Shown here: positions 34,916 to 42,689 of the stretch, piece after piece
Layout of the letters: every line of letters begins with the position of its first letter
Position numbering within the stretch: the stretch's first letter is position 1
Source of the DNA: an uncultured Roseobacter sp.
GTDB taxonomy: Bacteria > Pseudomonadota > Alphaproteobacteria > Rhodobacterales > Rhodobacteraceae
NCBI RefSeq assembly: GCF_947493125.1
Contig: NZ_CANLQB010000009.1
Location: forward strand, 1 to 64,000
Length of the DNA: 64,000 nt
Reading direction: 5' to 3'
Program-made: the position numbers and the translations under genes
The notes under the pieces: model-generated
Seen by the model: only the letters and a program-made list of their open reading frames with translations
Databases searched by the model: none
What the model was told of the DNA's origin: nothing

Positions 34916-35689
34916 TCAGGCCGATACATGTGCCCGCTGCGCCGCCTTGCGCGCCCGCAGGCTCAGCACCGCCGCGCGCAGTTGGGCCATGCGGGTCACC
35001 GCGGGTTGCGGCAAATGGCCGAGCAGTGCGCAGCGCAGCCGCCACAGCGCATCACCGCTATTTTGCACCTTGGTGCCACGCGGCACCTCATGGCGCAGGA
35101 TATCGTCGGACACCCCGGCGCGCCCCGCGTCATTCATATAGAGAACGGCGTTATAGCGATACCAGGGCGCGACCGTGCGGTCATCTTTCAGATGCGGGCG
35201 CAGACAGTCATAGGCGCGATACCCCCGCGCCTCGAAGAGCCCCTGCCAGTAGGACAGCGGGCGCTCGTTGACATGAAACTCGCCCCCCTGGCCCACGACG
35301 GCGGCTGAAAACAGCACCCGGTCAGAGGCGGTGGTCAGGCTCTCCACCAGCGTCTCGGCGGCAGTGGCGGGCAGGTGTTCGCCCACCTCCAGGCTCTGGG
35401 CCAGATCGAACCGGCGCCCGGTGTCCAGCGGCCGGGTCAGATCAACGGGCAGAAACGCATCCCGGTCGATCTCCAGCGTCTCCGGGTCCACGTAGTCGCC
35501 ATCGGCGCCCAGCACCTGCGCGGTGCCTGCGCGCCGCCATTCGTCGAGCCAGACGCCGCGCCCGCAGCCAAGGTCGATGACGCTTGCGGGGCGCAGCAGC
35601 GGGAAGAGCAGGCGCGTCACACGTTGCGCCGATGCGCGTGCGCTGGCGTCGATGTAGTCAAAGAAGGTGTCGCTGTAGATGTGGCTCAC
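34916..35689 (-). CDS. Class I SAM-dependent methyltransferase
   Basis: About 257 residues. SAM-binding motif I is VIDLGCGRGVWLDEW, followed by VLGADGDYVD and the motif-IV strand FDLAQSLEVGEHL. GTG 35689 shares bases with the gtrA stop (GTGA) and is preceded by AGGACA, so the longer frame to 36178, which would run antiparallel-free through gtrA, is rejected. The context suggests methylation of a surface sugar or a precursor. Confidence 0.83.
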   Translation of the reverse strand: MSHIYSDTFFDYIDASARASAQRVTRLLFPLLRPASVIDLGCGRGVWLDEWRRAGTAQVLGADGDYVDPETLEIDRDAFLPVDLTRPLDTGRRFDLAQSLEVGEHLPATAAETLVESLTTASDRVLFSAAVVGQGGEFHVNERPLSYWQGLFEARGYRAYDCLRPHLKDDRTVAPWYRYNAVLYMNDAGRAGVSDDILRHEVPRGTKVQNSGDALWRLRCALLGHLPQPAVTRMAQLRAAVLSLRARKAAQRAHVSA

Positions 35690-36072
35690 GAGGCTGTCCT
35701 TCCGGTCTGCCCGGTTGCAAAGACCCAGGTGCTCATGATGATGTAGTTCTGAACCGGCAGGACCACGGTCACCAGCGCGGCGGCGGCCCAGTCGGCCAGC
35801 GCGAGGGCGGGGCCAAGCCCGCCGGTGATCAGCATCGAGGTCAGAAACCCGAGCGCCACCATCGCGCCGAACCGTCCAATCTGTGTCGGGTTCATCAGTC
35901 GCTTGCGGAAGGTGAACCCGGCCTGCCCGACGTACTGCAGGCACACCGCGAGCCCGAAGGCCAGGGCGTTGGCCCAGATGCGCGGCAGATCGAGGCCGAG
36001 GAAGCCGAGATAGAGCAGCAGATAGCTCGCCGCAGCGAGGCTGCCGATCAGGGCAAAGCGCGCCAACCGCAT
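35686..36072 (-). CDS. gtrA: GtrA family flippase-like membrane protein
   Basis: 128 residues with four membrane helices, the GtrA layout: ARFALIGSLAAASYLLLY, VCLQYVGQAGFTFRKR with the conserved TFR after helix 2, RFGAMVALGFL, and the final VQNYIIMSTWVF. The family is thought to flip the lipid-linked sugar made by GtrB to the periplasm. It overlaps both neighbours (TGATG with gtrB, GTGA with the methyltransferase). Confidence 0.88.
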   Translation of the reverse strand: MRLARFALIGSLAAASYLLLYLGFLGLDLPRIWANALAFGLAVCLQYVGQAGFTFRKRLMNPTQIGRFGAMVALGFLTSMLITGGLGPALALADWAAAALVTVVLPVQNYIIMSTWVFATGQTGRTAS

Positions 36073-37022
36073 CAGGCCGACTTCCGCAGGGCGGCGGATG
36101 GCGTGTCCCGCAGCTCTTCGCTGACGAAATAGAGCGGACGGTTCTTCGCCTCAACATAGAGGCGCCCGATGTATTCACCCATGATCCCCAGTGTGAGCAG
36201 TTGCACGCCCGAGAAGAAGCTGATCGCCAGCACCACCGAGGCCCAGCCGGGCGCGGTCTGGTAGAGAATCAGCGAATAGGCCACATAGACCGCCATCAGC
36301 GCCGTGATGCCGAGGCTGGCAAAGGACAGCCGGGTGGCGAGTTTCAGCGGTTTGGTCGAGAAGGACGTCATCGCGTCGACGGCAAAGCGCAGCATCGCGC
36401 GGAACGGGTACTTCGTCTCGCCCACCTCGCGCGGGGCGCGGGTGTATTCGATGCCGATCTGCCGGAACCCGACCCAGGCGAACATGCCGCGGATAAAGCG
36501 CGCCCGCTCGGGCATGGCCAGCACGGCATCCAGTGTGGTGCGGTTCACCAGCCGGAAATCGCCGGTGTCGCGCGGGATCGGCACGTCCGACAGCGCGTTC
36601 AGCAGGCGGTAGAAGGCATAGGCGGTGGCGCGTTTGAAGAGGCTCTCGCCTTGCCGTTCGATCCGGCGGCCATAGACCACGTCATAGCCCTGATCCATCA
36701 TCGACATCATGTCGCCGAGCAGCTCGGGCGGGTCCTGCAGATCGGCGTCGAGCATCATGATCCGCTCACCGGTGGCGGCTTCGAGCCCGGCGGTGAGCGC
36801 GATCTGATGGCCCCGGTTCGCCGAAAGCCGCACGCCGACGACATCGGGGCAGAGCAACCGCGCGTCTTGGATGGCCTCCCAGGTGCCATCGGTCGACCCG
36901 TCATCGACGAGGATGATCTCGGAGCTGTCGCACCACGGCGTGATCGCCGCCGACAGCCGGGCCACCAGCGTCGGGATGACGTCTTCTTCGTTCATGCACG
37001 GAACGACGATGGACAGATACAT
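36072..37022 (-). CDS. gtrB: GtrB family polyprenyl-phosphate glycosyltransferase
   Basis: 316 residues: a GT2 catalytic domain (SIVVPCMNEEDVIPTL, LVDDGSTDGTWE, MLDADLQDPPEL with DxD) and two C-terminal membrane helices (LGITALMAVYVAYSLI, VLAISFFSGVQLLTLGIM), then IGRLYVEAKNRPLY as in GtrB/DPM1-like enzymes. It loads a sugar, usually glucose, onto undecaprenyl phosphate. ATG 37022 (MYLSIVVP) is chosen over GTG 37100. First gene of the five-gene operon. Confidence 0.9.
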   Translation of the reverse strand: MYLSIVVPCMNEEDVIPTLVARLSAAITPWCDSSEIILVDDGSTDGTWEAIQDARLLCPDVVGVRLSANRGHQIALTAGLEAATGERIMMLDADLQDPPELLGDMMSMMDQGYDVVYGRRIERQGESLFKRATAYAFYRLLNALSDVPIPRDTGDFRLVNRTTLDAVLAMPERARFIRGMFAWVGFRQIGIEYTRAPREVGETKYPFRAMLRFAVDAMTSFSTKPLKLATRLSFASLGITALMAVYVAYSLILYQTAPGWASVVLAISFFSGVQLLTLGIMGEYIGRLYVEAKNRPLYFVSEELRDTPSAALRKSA

Positions 37023-37089
37023 GGTGCGGCCCCGCAGCTTCCTCAGTGCAGTCGAGGCTAGCTCTGCAATGCGGTCGGAATAAGGCAAT

Positions 37090-37109
37090 TTCCGCACCAA
37101 ACTGCGGAA
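37090..37109. repeat. Hairpin upstream of gtrB
   Basis: TTCCGCA / TGCGGAA, a perfect 7-base inverted repeat with a 6-base loop, 68 bases before ATG 37022. It may be an operator, a leader hairpin, or the end of the AtuA/DUF4387 transcript; no strong T tract follows directly. Confidence 0.4.
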
Positions 37110-37182
37110 GAGGCGCGCCGAGATTGTGCACCAATCGGAAACATAGCGTTTTCAGAATTGCGCATCGTGGGGCGAAAAATCT

Positions 37183-37482
37183 TTAGATATCAAGATCTCC
37201 GACCAGCGCGGCCCAGGATGCACCGTGCATGTCGCGGTCATCGACGGCGCCTTGCACGGCAGGGCGTGGCAGGGAGAATTTCACCACATTGAGATCCGGC
37301 ATATCGAAGCGCTTGATCGTCTGGCTGTCGGCTTCAAAGACGGCGGCGATCCTTGCGGTCTCCAGGTCCCGGACCACGCGGGCATAGGCTTCGGGGCTGC
37401 CGCAGAAGATGTCGATGGTCAGCCAGAAGGGTCCCGCGTTCTTGCTGCGGACCTTGGTGACGAGGGTGCGGAGCTCAGCCAA
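37183..37482 (-). CDS. DUF4387 domain protein
   Basis: 99 residues: LVTKVRSKNAGPFWLTIDIF followed by VVRDLETARIAAVFEADSQT and VKFSLPRPAVQGAVDDRDMHG. These proteins regularly follow AtuA/DUF1446 proteins, and here the start overlaps the AtuA gene end by 8 bases. The pair probably forms a two-subunit enzyme or complex. The reaction is unknown. Confidence 0.85.
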   Translation of the reverse strand: MAELRTLVTKVRSKNAGPFWLTIDIFCGSPEAYARVVRDLETARIAAVFEADSQTIKRFDMPDLNVVKFSLPRPAVQGAVDDRDMHGASWAALVGDLDI

Positions 37483-38830
37483 TGTCGATGACCTCCAGCC
37501 GGAAGGCGTCCATCGGGTCGCTCAGATACAGCACATGGTGCAGCACGAACTCATAGACCACGCCCTGGTGCATGTCGGGCGGCGAGAAGAGGAAGGCGAA
37601 GGTGGGCTGCTCCTCCTCCTGCGTCAGCGGATGGTGCAGCAGGTAGGGGTTCAGCAGCTTGCCGATCTCGGCGGCCTGCTCTTCGGTGGGCGCGGTGATG
37701 ATCCCGATCACACCGATCTCCACCGGGTCGCCGGACCGTGTCTCCAGCGCGCCGAAGCTGGCGGAGTGGCCGATCAGGCGGATCTCCAGCGTGAAGTCCT
37801 CGGCTGCGATGTCCATGCGGTCGAGGATCTTGGCGCTGCATCTGGCCACGATGTCCTCGGCCCATTGGGCCGCATTGGCCACGTAGTGCGGATCGCGCAG
37901 CAGCGCCATCAGCACCGTGCGGCAGCCCGCGGGCCGCGCGCCTTCGAGCTTGACGGTGTAGCGGTCGGCGGGCACCCATTTTGAGCCTTCGACGCGCACC
38001 GAGGTCTTGTCGAGCGCGGTATAGCGCGCGCCGGTCACGTCCAGATGCCCGCCGGGTTCATGCAGGATGAAGGGGTCGGAATTCTCATAGAGCATATGCG
38101 CCGAGACCGTGTGCGGGCTGGCATGGGCCCCATCGGCCAGCGGCGTCACGGTGAATCCGGTGTCGTCGAAGTCGATCATGATGACACCGGATTGCGGGTT
38201 GGTGGCACAGAGCGCACCACATTCGCCGATCTTGGCCCCGTGCCAGGCGCCACCCGCGTGATCCCCGCGCATCAGCGGCAAGGCGGCGATGATCGCCGTG
38301 TCGGTGGTGCGCCCGGCGATGATGATGTCCGCGCGGGTCTGGAGGGCCGCTGCGATCTGCTCGGCCCCGGCCAGCGCCACGATGTTGGAGCAGGCGCGGA
38401 TGTCCTGCCCGGTCACCTCGGGTGCGCCAGACAGAGGGACGATCTCGCCCGCCTCGTAAGCTCGTGCAATGCTGCCGGGATCCTGCGAGGACCGGAGCAC
38501 CGCCACTTTCAGCGGTGTGCCCTGTTCGGTGGCGATCTCGCGGGTGATGTCGAGCATCCAGTCTGCGGCGCTGTCCGTCCCACAGGTCCCGGCGGTGCCA
38601 ATGACCAGGGGCACACCGGCCTCGGCGCGGGCTTTCATCAGTCCCGCCCACTCGAGTTTGGTTGAGGCGCGCGCGTATTTCGACACACCACGCCCAAGAT
38701 AAGAAGGCCCGCTGTCGGTGGAGCCGCCATCGATCGCGATGATATCAGGATTGGCTGCAATGCCCCGGGCAAGGGCATCCGCGTCATAGTTCAAGCCCAG
38801 AGCGCCGGAGGGGATCAGAACCCGGGTCAT
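37475..38830 (-). CDS. AtuA / DUF1446 family protein
   Basis: 451 residues. Recognisable segments are DIIAIDGGSTDSGPSYLG, PLVIGTAGTCGTD, DIIIAGRTTDTAIIAALP and ENSDPFILHEPGGHLD, which define the acyclic-terpene-utilisation AtuA family. AtuA itself has no settled reaction, and terpene use should not be assumed here. The neighbourhood (DUF4387 partner, TctCBA transporter, TctDE-like regulators) suggests catabolism of an imported organic acid. ATG 38830 follows a 120-base gap containing three hairpins. Confidence 0.85.
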   Translation of the reverse strand: MTRVLIPSGALGLNYDADALARGIAANPDIIAIDGGSTDSGPSYLGRGVSKYARASTKLEWAGLMKARAEAGVPLVIGTAGTCGTDSAADWMLDITREIATEQGTPLKVAVLRSSQDPGSIARAYEAGEIVPLSGAPEVTGQDIRACSNIVALAGAEQIAAALQTRADIIIAGRTTDTAIIAALPLMRGDHAGGAWHGAKIGECGALCATNPQSGVIMIDFDDTGFTVTPLADGAHASPHTVSAHMLYENSDPFILHEPGGHLDVTGARYTALDKTSVRVEGSKWVPADRYTVKLEGARPAGCRTVLMALLRDPHYVANAAQWAEDIVARCSAKILDRMDIAAEDFTLEIRLIGHSASFGALETRSGDPVEIGVIGIITAPTEEQAAEIGKLLNPYLLHHPLTQEEEQPTFAFLFSPPDMHQGVVYEFVLHHVLYLSDPMDAFRLEVIDIG

Positions 38831-38859
38831 GAGGACGAACCGTTGAGCGAAGCGCGGGA

Positions 38860-38950
38860 GGCCGGTGCGCAAGCGGGCGCGGGCCAAGGCCCGCGCCCGC
38901 TTGCGCACCGGCCATGCCCGGCTGCGCCGGGCAGGACGGCTTTGCCGTCC
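38860..38950. repeat. Cluster of three perfect hairpins between tctA and the AtuA gene
   Basis: Stem 1: 26-base arms at 38860-38885 and 38888-38913 with a 2-base AA spacer, perfectly complementary and almost all G/C. Stem 2: GCCCGGC tgc GCCGGGC at 38916-38932. Stem 3: GGACGGC ttt GCCGTCC at 38934-38950. They fill the gap directly after the tctA stop (38952). No T tract is present, so simple termination is not obvious; mRNA end protection, attenuation or a REP-like element are options. Confidence 0.85.
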
Positions 38951-38951
38951 A

Positions 38952-40457
38952 TCAGTCGGTCACCGCTTGCGGTTTCTTCAGGATGTTGCGCAGGAACATC
39001 GGTGCCACGAAACCGGCGATGGCGGCCACCCAGAGGCCAATGGCGATGGGGCTGGAGAAAAGGTAGATCGGATCGCCATCCGACAGCGTCATGGCGCGGC
39101 GCAGCGCGTCTTCCATCTTGCCGCCCAGCAGGATGCCAAGGATCACGGGCACTGTGGGAACATCCAGCTTGCGCAGAATGTAGCCCAGCACGCCGAAGCC
39201 CACCATGAGCAGCAGATCGAAGTAGCTGCCCGAGAGCGAGTAGATGCCCACGAAGGAGATCATCGTCACGCCCGGCAGAAGCACCCAAGCAGGCACCGAG
39301 AGGATCTTCACGAAGATCTTCACCATCGGCACGTTCATCAGCAGGAGCACCACATTGGCGATGAGCAGCGAGGCGATGAGCCCCCAGACCACATCCGCCT
39401 TTTCGGTAAAAAGCGTTGGACCGGGGGTGATGTTCAGCGTCATCAGCAACGCCAGCAGCACTGCCGTGGTGCCCGACCCCGGCACGCCCAGCGTCAGCAT
39501 CGGGACCAGCGCGCCTCCGGCGGCAGAGTTGTTCCCCGCCTCAGGCGCCGCCACACCTTTCGGCACGCCCGTGCCAAAGCCGCCCTTTTCCCCCGCGATG
39601 GATTTCTCGGACATATAGGCCAGGAAGGAGCCCAGCGACGCGCCCGCACCCGGCAGGATACCTGCAATGAAGCCCACGAAGGATGCGCGCAACATGGTCC
39701 ATTTGGTGGCCATGATATCCTTCCAAGGAATGCGCACCTTGTCGAGCTTCACGCCGATGGAGGAGCCCTTGCCGTGGCTTTCGATGAAGAAGAACACCTC
39801 GGCGATCGCAAACAGCCCGACGATGGCGACAAGAAAATCGATGCCGTCAAACAGGTGCAGGTTGCCCCCCGTAAGGCGGGGCAAACCAGAGGAGCTGTCC
39901 ACCCCGATCATCGCAATCCCGAGGCCCATGCAGGCCGCCAGCGCCGCCTTTGCCTGGTTGTTGGACGCCATGCCTCCGAGCGTGCAGAAGGCCAGAAGAT
40001 ACAGCGCGAAATACTCCGCTGGGCCAAAGAAAAAGGCGACCCGCGCCAGTGTCGGCGCCAGCAGCATCAGCCCAACGGTCGCCAGCAGCGCACCGACAAA
40101 GGACGCCACACCGGAGAGCACCAGCGCATCGCCGGCGCGGCCCTGCTTGGCCATCGGGTAGCCGTCGAGCGTGGTCATCAGCGCGGGCTCGTCGCCTGGG
40201 ATGTTCAGCAGGATCGACGAAATCCGCCCGCCGTACATCGCGCCGTAGTAAACGGAGGTCATCAGAACCAGTGCGGAGGTCGCATCGAGCCCCAGTGTAA
40301 AGGCAATGGGGATCAGGATCGCCACGCCGTTCGATGGGCCGAGGCCCGGCAAGGCGCCGATGATCGTGCCCAGAAAGCAGCCGCAGACCGCCAGAAACAG
40401 GGTGAAGGGCGACAGCGCCACGGAAAACCCGAGCGCCAGATTGGCAAGGATATCCAT
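38952..40457 (-). CDS. tctA: Tripartite tricarboxylate transporter large permease, TctA
   Basis: 501 residues with about ten to twelve membrane helices. The TctA signatures are IIGALPGLGPSNGVAILIPI, the middle MYGGRISSILLNIPGDEPAL and LPRLTGGNLHLFDGIDF, and GSFLAYMSEKSIAG. It forms the transport channel with TctB, driven by an ion gradient. The order tctC-tctB-tctA is standard. Substrate is unknown. Confidence 0.94.
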   Translation of the reverse strand: MDILANLALGFSVALSPFTLFLAVCGCFLGTIIGALPGLGPSNGVAILIPIAFTLGLDATSALVLMTSVYYGAMYGGRISSILLNIPGDEPALMTTLDGYPMAKQGRAGDALVLSGVASFVGALLATVGLMLLAPTLARVAFFFGPAEYFALYLLAFCTLGGMASNNQAKAALAACMGLGIAMIGVDSSSGLPRLTGGNLHLFDGIDFLVAIVGLFAIAEVFFFIESHGKGSSIGVKLDKVRIPWKDIMATKWTMLRASFVGFIAGILPGAGASLGSFLAYMSEKSIAGEKGGFGTGVPKGVAAPEAGNNSAAGGALVPMLTLGVPGSGTTAVLLALLMTLNITPGPTLFTEKADVVWGLIASLLIANVVLLLMNVPMVKIFVKILSVPAWVLLPGVTMISFVGIYSLSGSYFDLLLMVGFGVLGYILRKLDVPTVPVILGILLGGKMEDALRRAMTLSDGDPIYLFSSPIAIGLWVAAIAGFVAPMFLRNILKKPQAVTD

Positions 40458-40458
40458 G

Positions 40459-40947
40459 TCAGTGCCCCACGAATGGAATGAGAATTGTCAGCGCGTCCCA
40501 GAGCTTGGCGGCCGTCGGTACCTTGTAGGCGACGATATTGCCGAGGCCCAAGGCGAATTTGAACAGAACGAACAGCCCTAGAGACAGCCCTATGCCAGCG
40601 AAGATCGCGGGCTTCACATTGGGCGAAATCTGGTAGCTCAGAATGCCAGCCGCAAAGGCCGTCGGCAGGATGAAGCCCAAAGGCGTGATCATCACCGCAT
40701 AGACACAGAGCACCAACACTGCGACCCCCATGGCGGCCCAGGTGCGGCCCACGGGCCAATCCGGGTCGGGGTCGGGGCGGAACATGATCGTGAGAGAGCA
40801 GAGCGCCGCCACCCCGCCAATCATCAGGGGAAAGAGCTTGGGCAGGAATTCACCCGAGAAGAGGTTCGTCTGGATCTGGGTGGCGGCCGCGATATACGCG
40901 ACCGCCGTGATCAGACAGACCAGACCAAAAATCCGGTCCGAGGCCAT
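40459..40947 (-). CDS. tctB: Tripartite tricarboxylate transporter small subunit, TctB
   Basis: 162 residues with four predicted membrane helices (FGLVCLITAVAYIAAATQI, LFPLMIGGVAALCSLTIMF, GVAVLVLCVYAVMITPLGFI and a long helix near GIGLSLGLFVLFKFALGL). One base separates it from tctA, and its start overlaps the tctC stop (TAATG). Confidence 0.9.
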   Translation of the reverse strand: MASDRIFGLVCLITAVAYIAAATQIQTNLFSGEFLPKLFPLMIGGVAALCSLTIMFRPDPDPDWPVGRTWAAMGVAVLVLCVYAVMITPLGFILPTAFAAGILSYQISPNVKPAIFAGIGLSLGLFVLFKFALGLGNIVAYKVPTAAKLWDALTILIPFVGH

Positions 40948-41915
40948 TACTGAAGGACCCCCAGTTCCTTGGACATCGCGTTGATCTCGGCCACGAGACC
41001 ATCAACGTAAGACTGGAAGTCGCCGCCCACCTTGGTGAAAGGCGCAAGGCCATTGTCGACCATGGCCTGGGCCCACTCATCGCTGTCAGCCACCTGCTGC
41101 AGCTTGCCGGCCCATTCGTCGAACTTCTCATCCGAGATATCCTTGGGCACGTAGAGACCGCGCCAGTTCACCGCGACCACGTCATAGCCCTGCTCCTTTG
41201 CCGTCGGGATATCCTCAAAGCCCGGCACGCGCTCTTCGGTCAGCACCGCGATCACGCGGATATCGCCATTGTTCAGGAAGGAGATGATCTCGGACATATC
41301 GCCCGTCATGGCCTGGGTGAACCCCCCCACGGTCTGGGTGATCGCATCCGCGCCACCATCGACACCGATGTATTTCACCTTCGTGATGTCGGTGAAACCG
41401 GCCTCTTTCAGGATCATCAAGGGTTTCATGTGGTCGAAGCCACCAACGGCCGACCCCCCCGCAAAGGCGACGGAGCCCGGATCGGCCTTGATCGCCTCCA
41501 CAAGATCATTCAGCGACTGATATTCACTGTCCGCGGCCACGGCGATCACGCCCGGGTCTGCCCCGATGGCGCCCACAAACCGCACCTGATCCGCCGTCAT
41601 GCCCGCATAGGCGTTCTGCGCCAGACGTGTGGTGGTCGCAGAAGACGCGGCGATGATCACATCGCCATCATCCGAGCGCTCGCTGACGACGTGGTTATAA
41701 GCCAGGCCGCCGCCCGCCCCGGGCATATTGGTGACCTGCACAGGCTGGTCGACCGCGCCGATGTCATACATGATCTTGCCGATCTGACGGCAGGTGAAAT
41801 CCCAGCCGCCCCCGGGGTTTGCGGGTGCGATGCACTCCGCTGCCGTGGCGCCACTTGCCACGCCGACGGACAACACGGCACCCGTCATGAGCGCCTTGAA
41901 AAAGCGTTTCGTCAT
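40947..41915 (-). CDS. tctC: Tripartite tricarboxylate transporter substrate-binding protein, TctC
   Basis: 322 residues with a Sec signal peptide (FFKALMTGAVLSVGVASGATA). The TctC hallmarks are APANPGGGWDFTCR near the N-terminus, NMPGAGGGLAYNHV and the domain-two EAGFTDITKVKYIG. ATG 41915 (MTKRFFK) is chosen with GGGAGG upstream rather than the frame to 41957. It is divergent from the TctD-like regulator gene. Confidence 0.92.
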   Translation of the reverse strand: MTKRFFKALMTGAVLSVGVASGATAAECIAPANPGGGWDFTCRQIGKIMYDIGAVDQPVQVTNMPGAGGGLAYNHVVSERSDDGDVIIAASSATTTRLAQNAYAGMTADQVRFVGAIGADPGVIAVAADSEYQSLNDLVEAIKADPGSVAFAGGSAVGGFDHMKPLMILKEAGFTDITKVKYIGVDGGADAITQTVGGFTQAMTGDMSEIISFLNNGDIRVIAVLTEERVPGFEDIPTAKEQGYDVVAVNWRGLYVPKDISDEKFDEWAGKLQQVADSDEWAQAMVDNGLAPFTKVGGDFQSYVDGLVAEINAMSKELGVLQ

Positions 41916-41936
41916 TGGTTCCTCCCATTTGACTTG

Positions 41937-41952
41937 ACGAGTTTGCACTCGT
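41937..41952. promoter_or_regulatory. Inverted repeat in the tctC leader
   Basis: ACGAGT tttc-type loop ACTCGT: 6-base arms at 41937-41942 and 41947-41952 around TTGC, 22 bases upstream of the tctC start. It could be an operator or leader hairpin. Confidence 0.35.
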
Positions 41953-41976
41953 TTCATGTGGTCAGATGACTGTAGG

Positions 41977-41998
41977 AACCTGACACGAACCTGTCACG
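41977..41998. promoter_or_regulatory. Tandem 11-base repeats, putative TctD binding site
   Basis: AACCTGACACG is followed at once by AACCTGTCACG, a direct repeat with one mismatch and 11-base spacing, the geometry expected for a dimer of an OmpR-family regulator. It lies in the divergent tctC/tctD region, 22 bases before the regulator start, and could serve both directions. Confidence 0.5.
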
Positions 41999-42020
41999 CT
42001 GGAAGAATGAGCAGCACCAA

Positions 42021-42689
42021 ATGAGATTTTTGCTGGTCGAGGACAACGCCGATCTGGCCCGCGCGCTGACCGGCCGCTTTGCGGTGGATGGGCATGTGGT
42101 GGACCATGCGAGCACGCTTGCGGATGCGGAGCTCGCCACGCGCACCGTGGCTTACGATCTGATTTTGCTCGATATTATGTTGCCTGACGGGGATGGCCGC
42201 GAGTTCCTGCGCCGCCACCGCGCGCAGGATGATCCGACGCCCGTAATCGTTCTCACGGCGCGCTCGGAGGTGTCTGATCGCGTGGGTTTGCTCGATCTGG
42301 GAGCCGACGATTACATCACCAAACCCTTCGATTTTGCCGAGCTCGAGGCGCGCACCCGCGCGGTGATGCGCCGCCTCGGCGGGGCGGCGGACAACAAAAA
42401 GGAATTCGCGGGGCTCATATTCGATTCGAATGCGGGCACCATCTCCGCCGGGGGGCGCTCCGAACAGCTGCGCAATCGTGAGATGCGCCTGTTGGAGGTC
42501 TTTTTCGCGGCGCCGGGGCAGATCTTTTCCAAGTCGCACCTGATGGACCGGCTGTTTTCCTTCGCCGATGACGTCTCGGAGAACGCCATTGAGGTCTACG
42601 TGGGCCGGTTGCGCCGCAAACTCAGCGAGACACAGGCGACCATCGAGACGGTGCGGGGCCTTGGCTATCGTATGGTGCGCCGGGAATGA
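42021..42689 (+). CDS. OmpR-family response regulator, TctD-like
   Basis: 222 residues: receiver domain with phosphoacceptor D51 (LLDIMLPDGDG) and acidic pair VEDN, the conserved Thr/Ser in VLTARSE and Lys in YITKPFD; then a winged-helix output domain (LRNREMRLLEVFFAAPGQIF, ENAIEVYVGRLRRKL). It is divergent from tctCBA and overlaps its kinase gene (ATGA). It probably activates the transporter operon when substrate is present. Confidence 0.92.
   Translation: MRFLLVEDNADLARALTGRFAVDGHVVDHASTLADAELATRTVAYDLILLDIMLPDGDGREFLRRHRAQDDPTPVIVLTARSEVSDRVGLLDLGADDYITKPFDFAELEARTRAVMRRLGGAADNKKEFAGLIFDSNAGTISAGGRSEQLRNREMRLLEVFFAAPGQIFSKSHLMDRLFSFADDVSENAIEVYVGRLRRKLSETQATIETVRGLGYRMVRRE

Noticed and set aside
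38860-38913. Start of a CRISPR array or IS-end inverted repeat
   Set aside because: It is a single palindrome with no spacer periodicity, no transposase and no target duplication.
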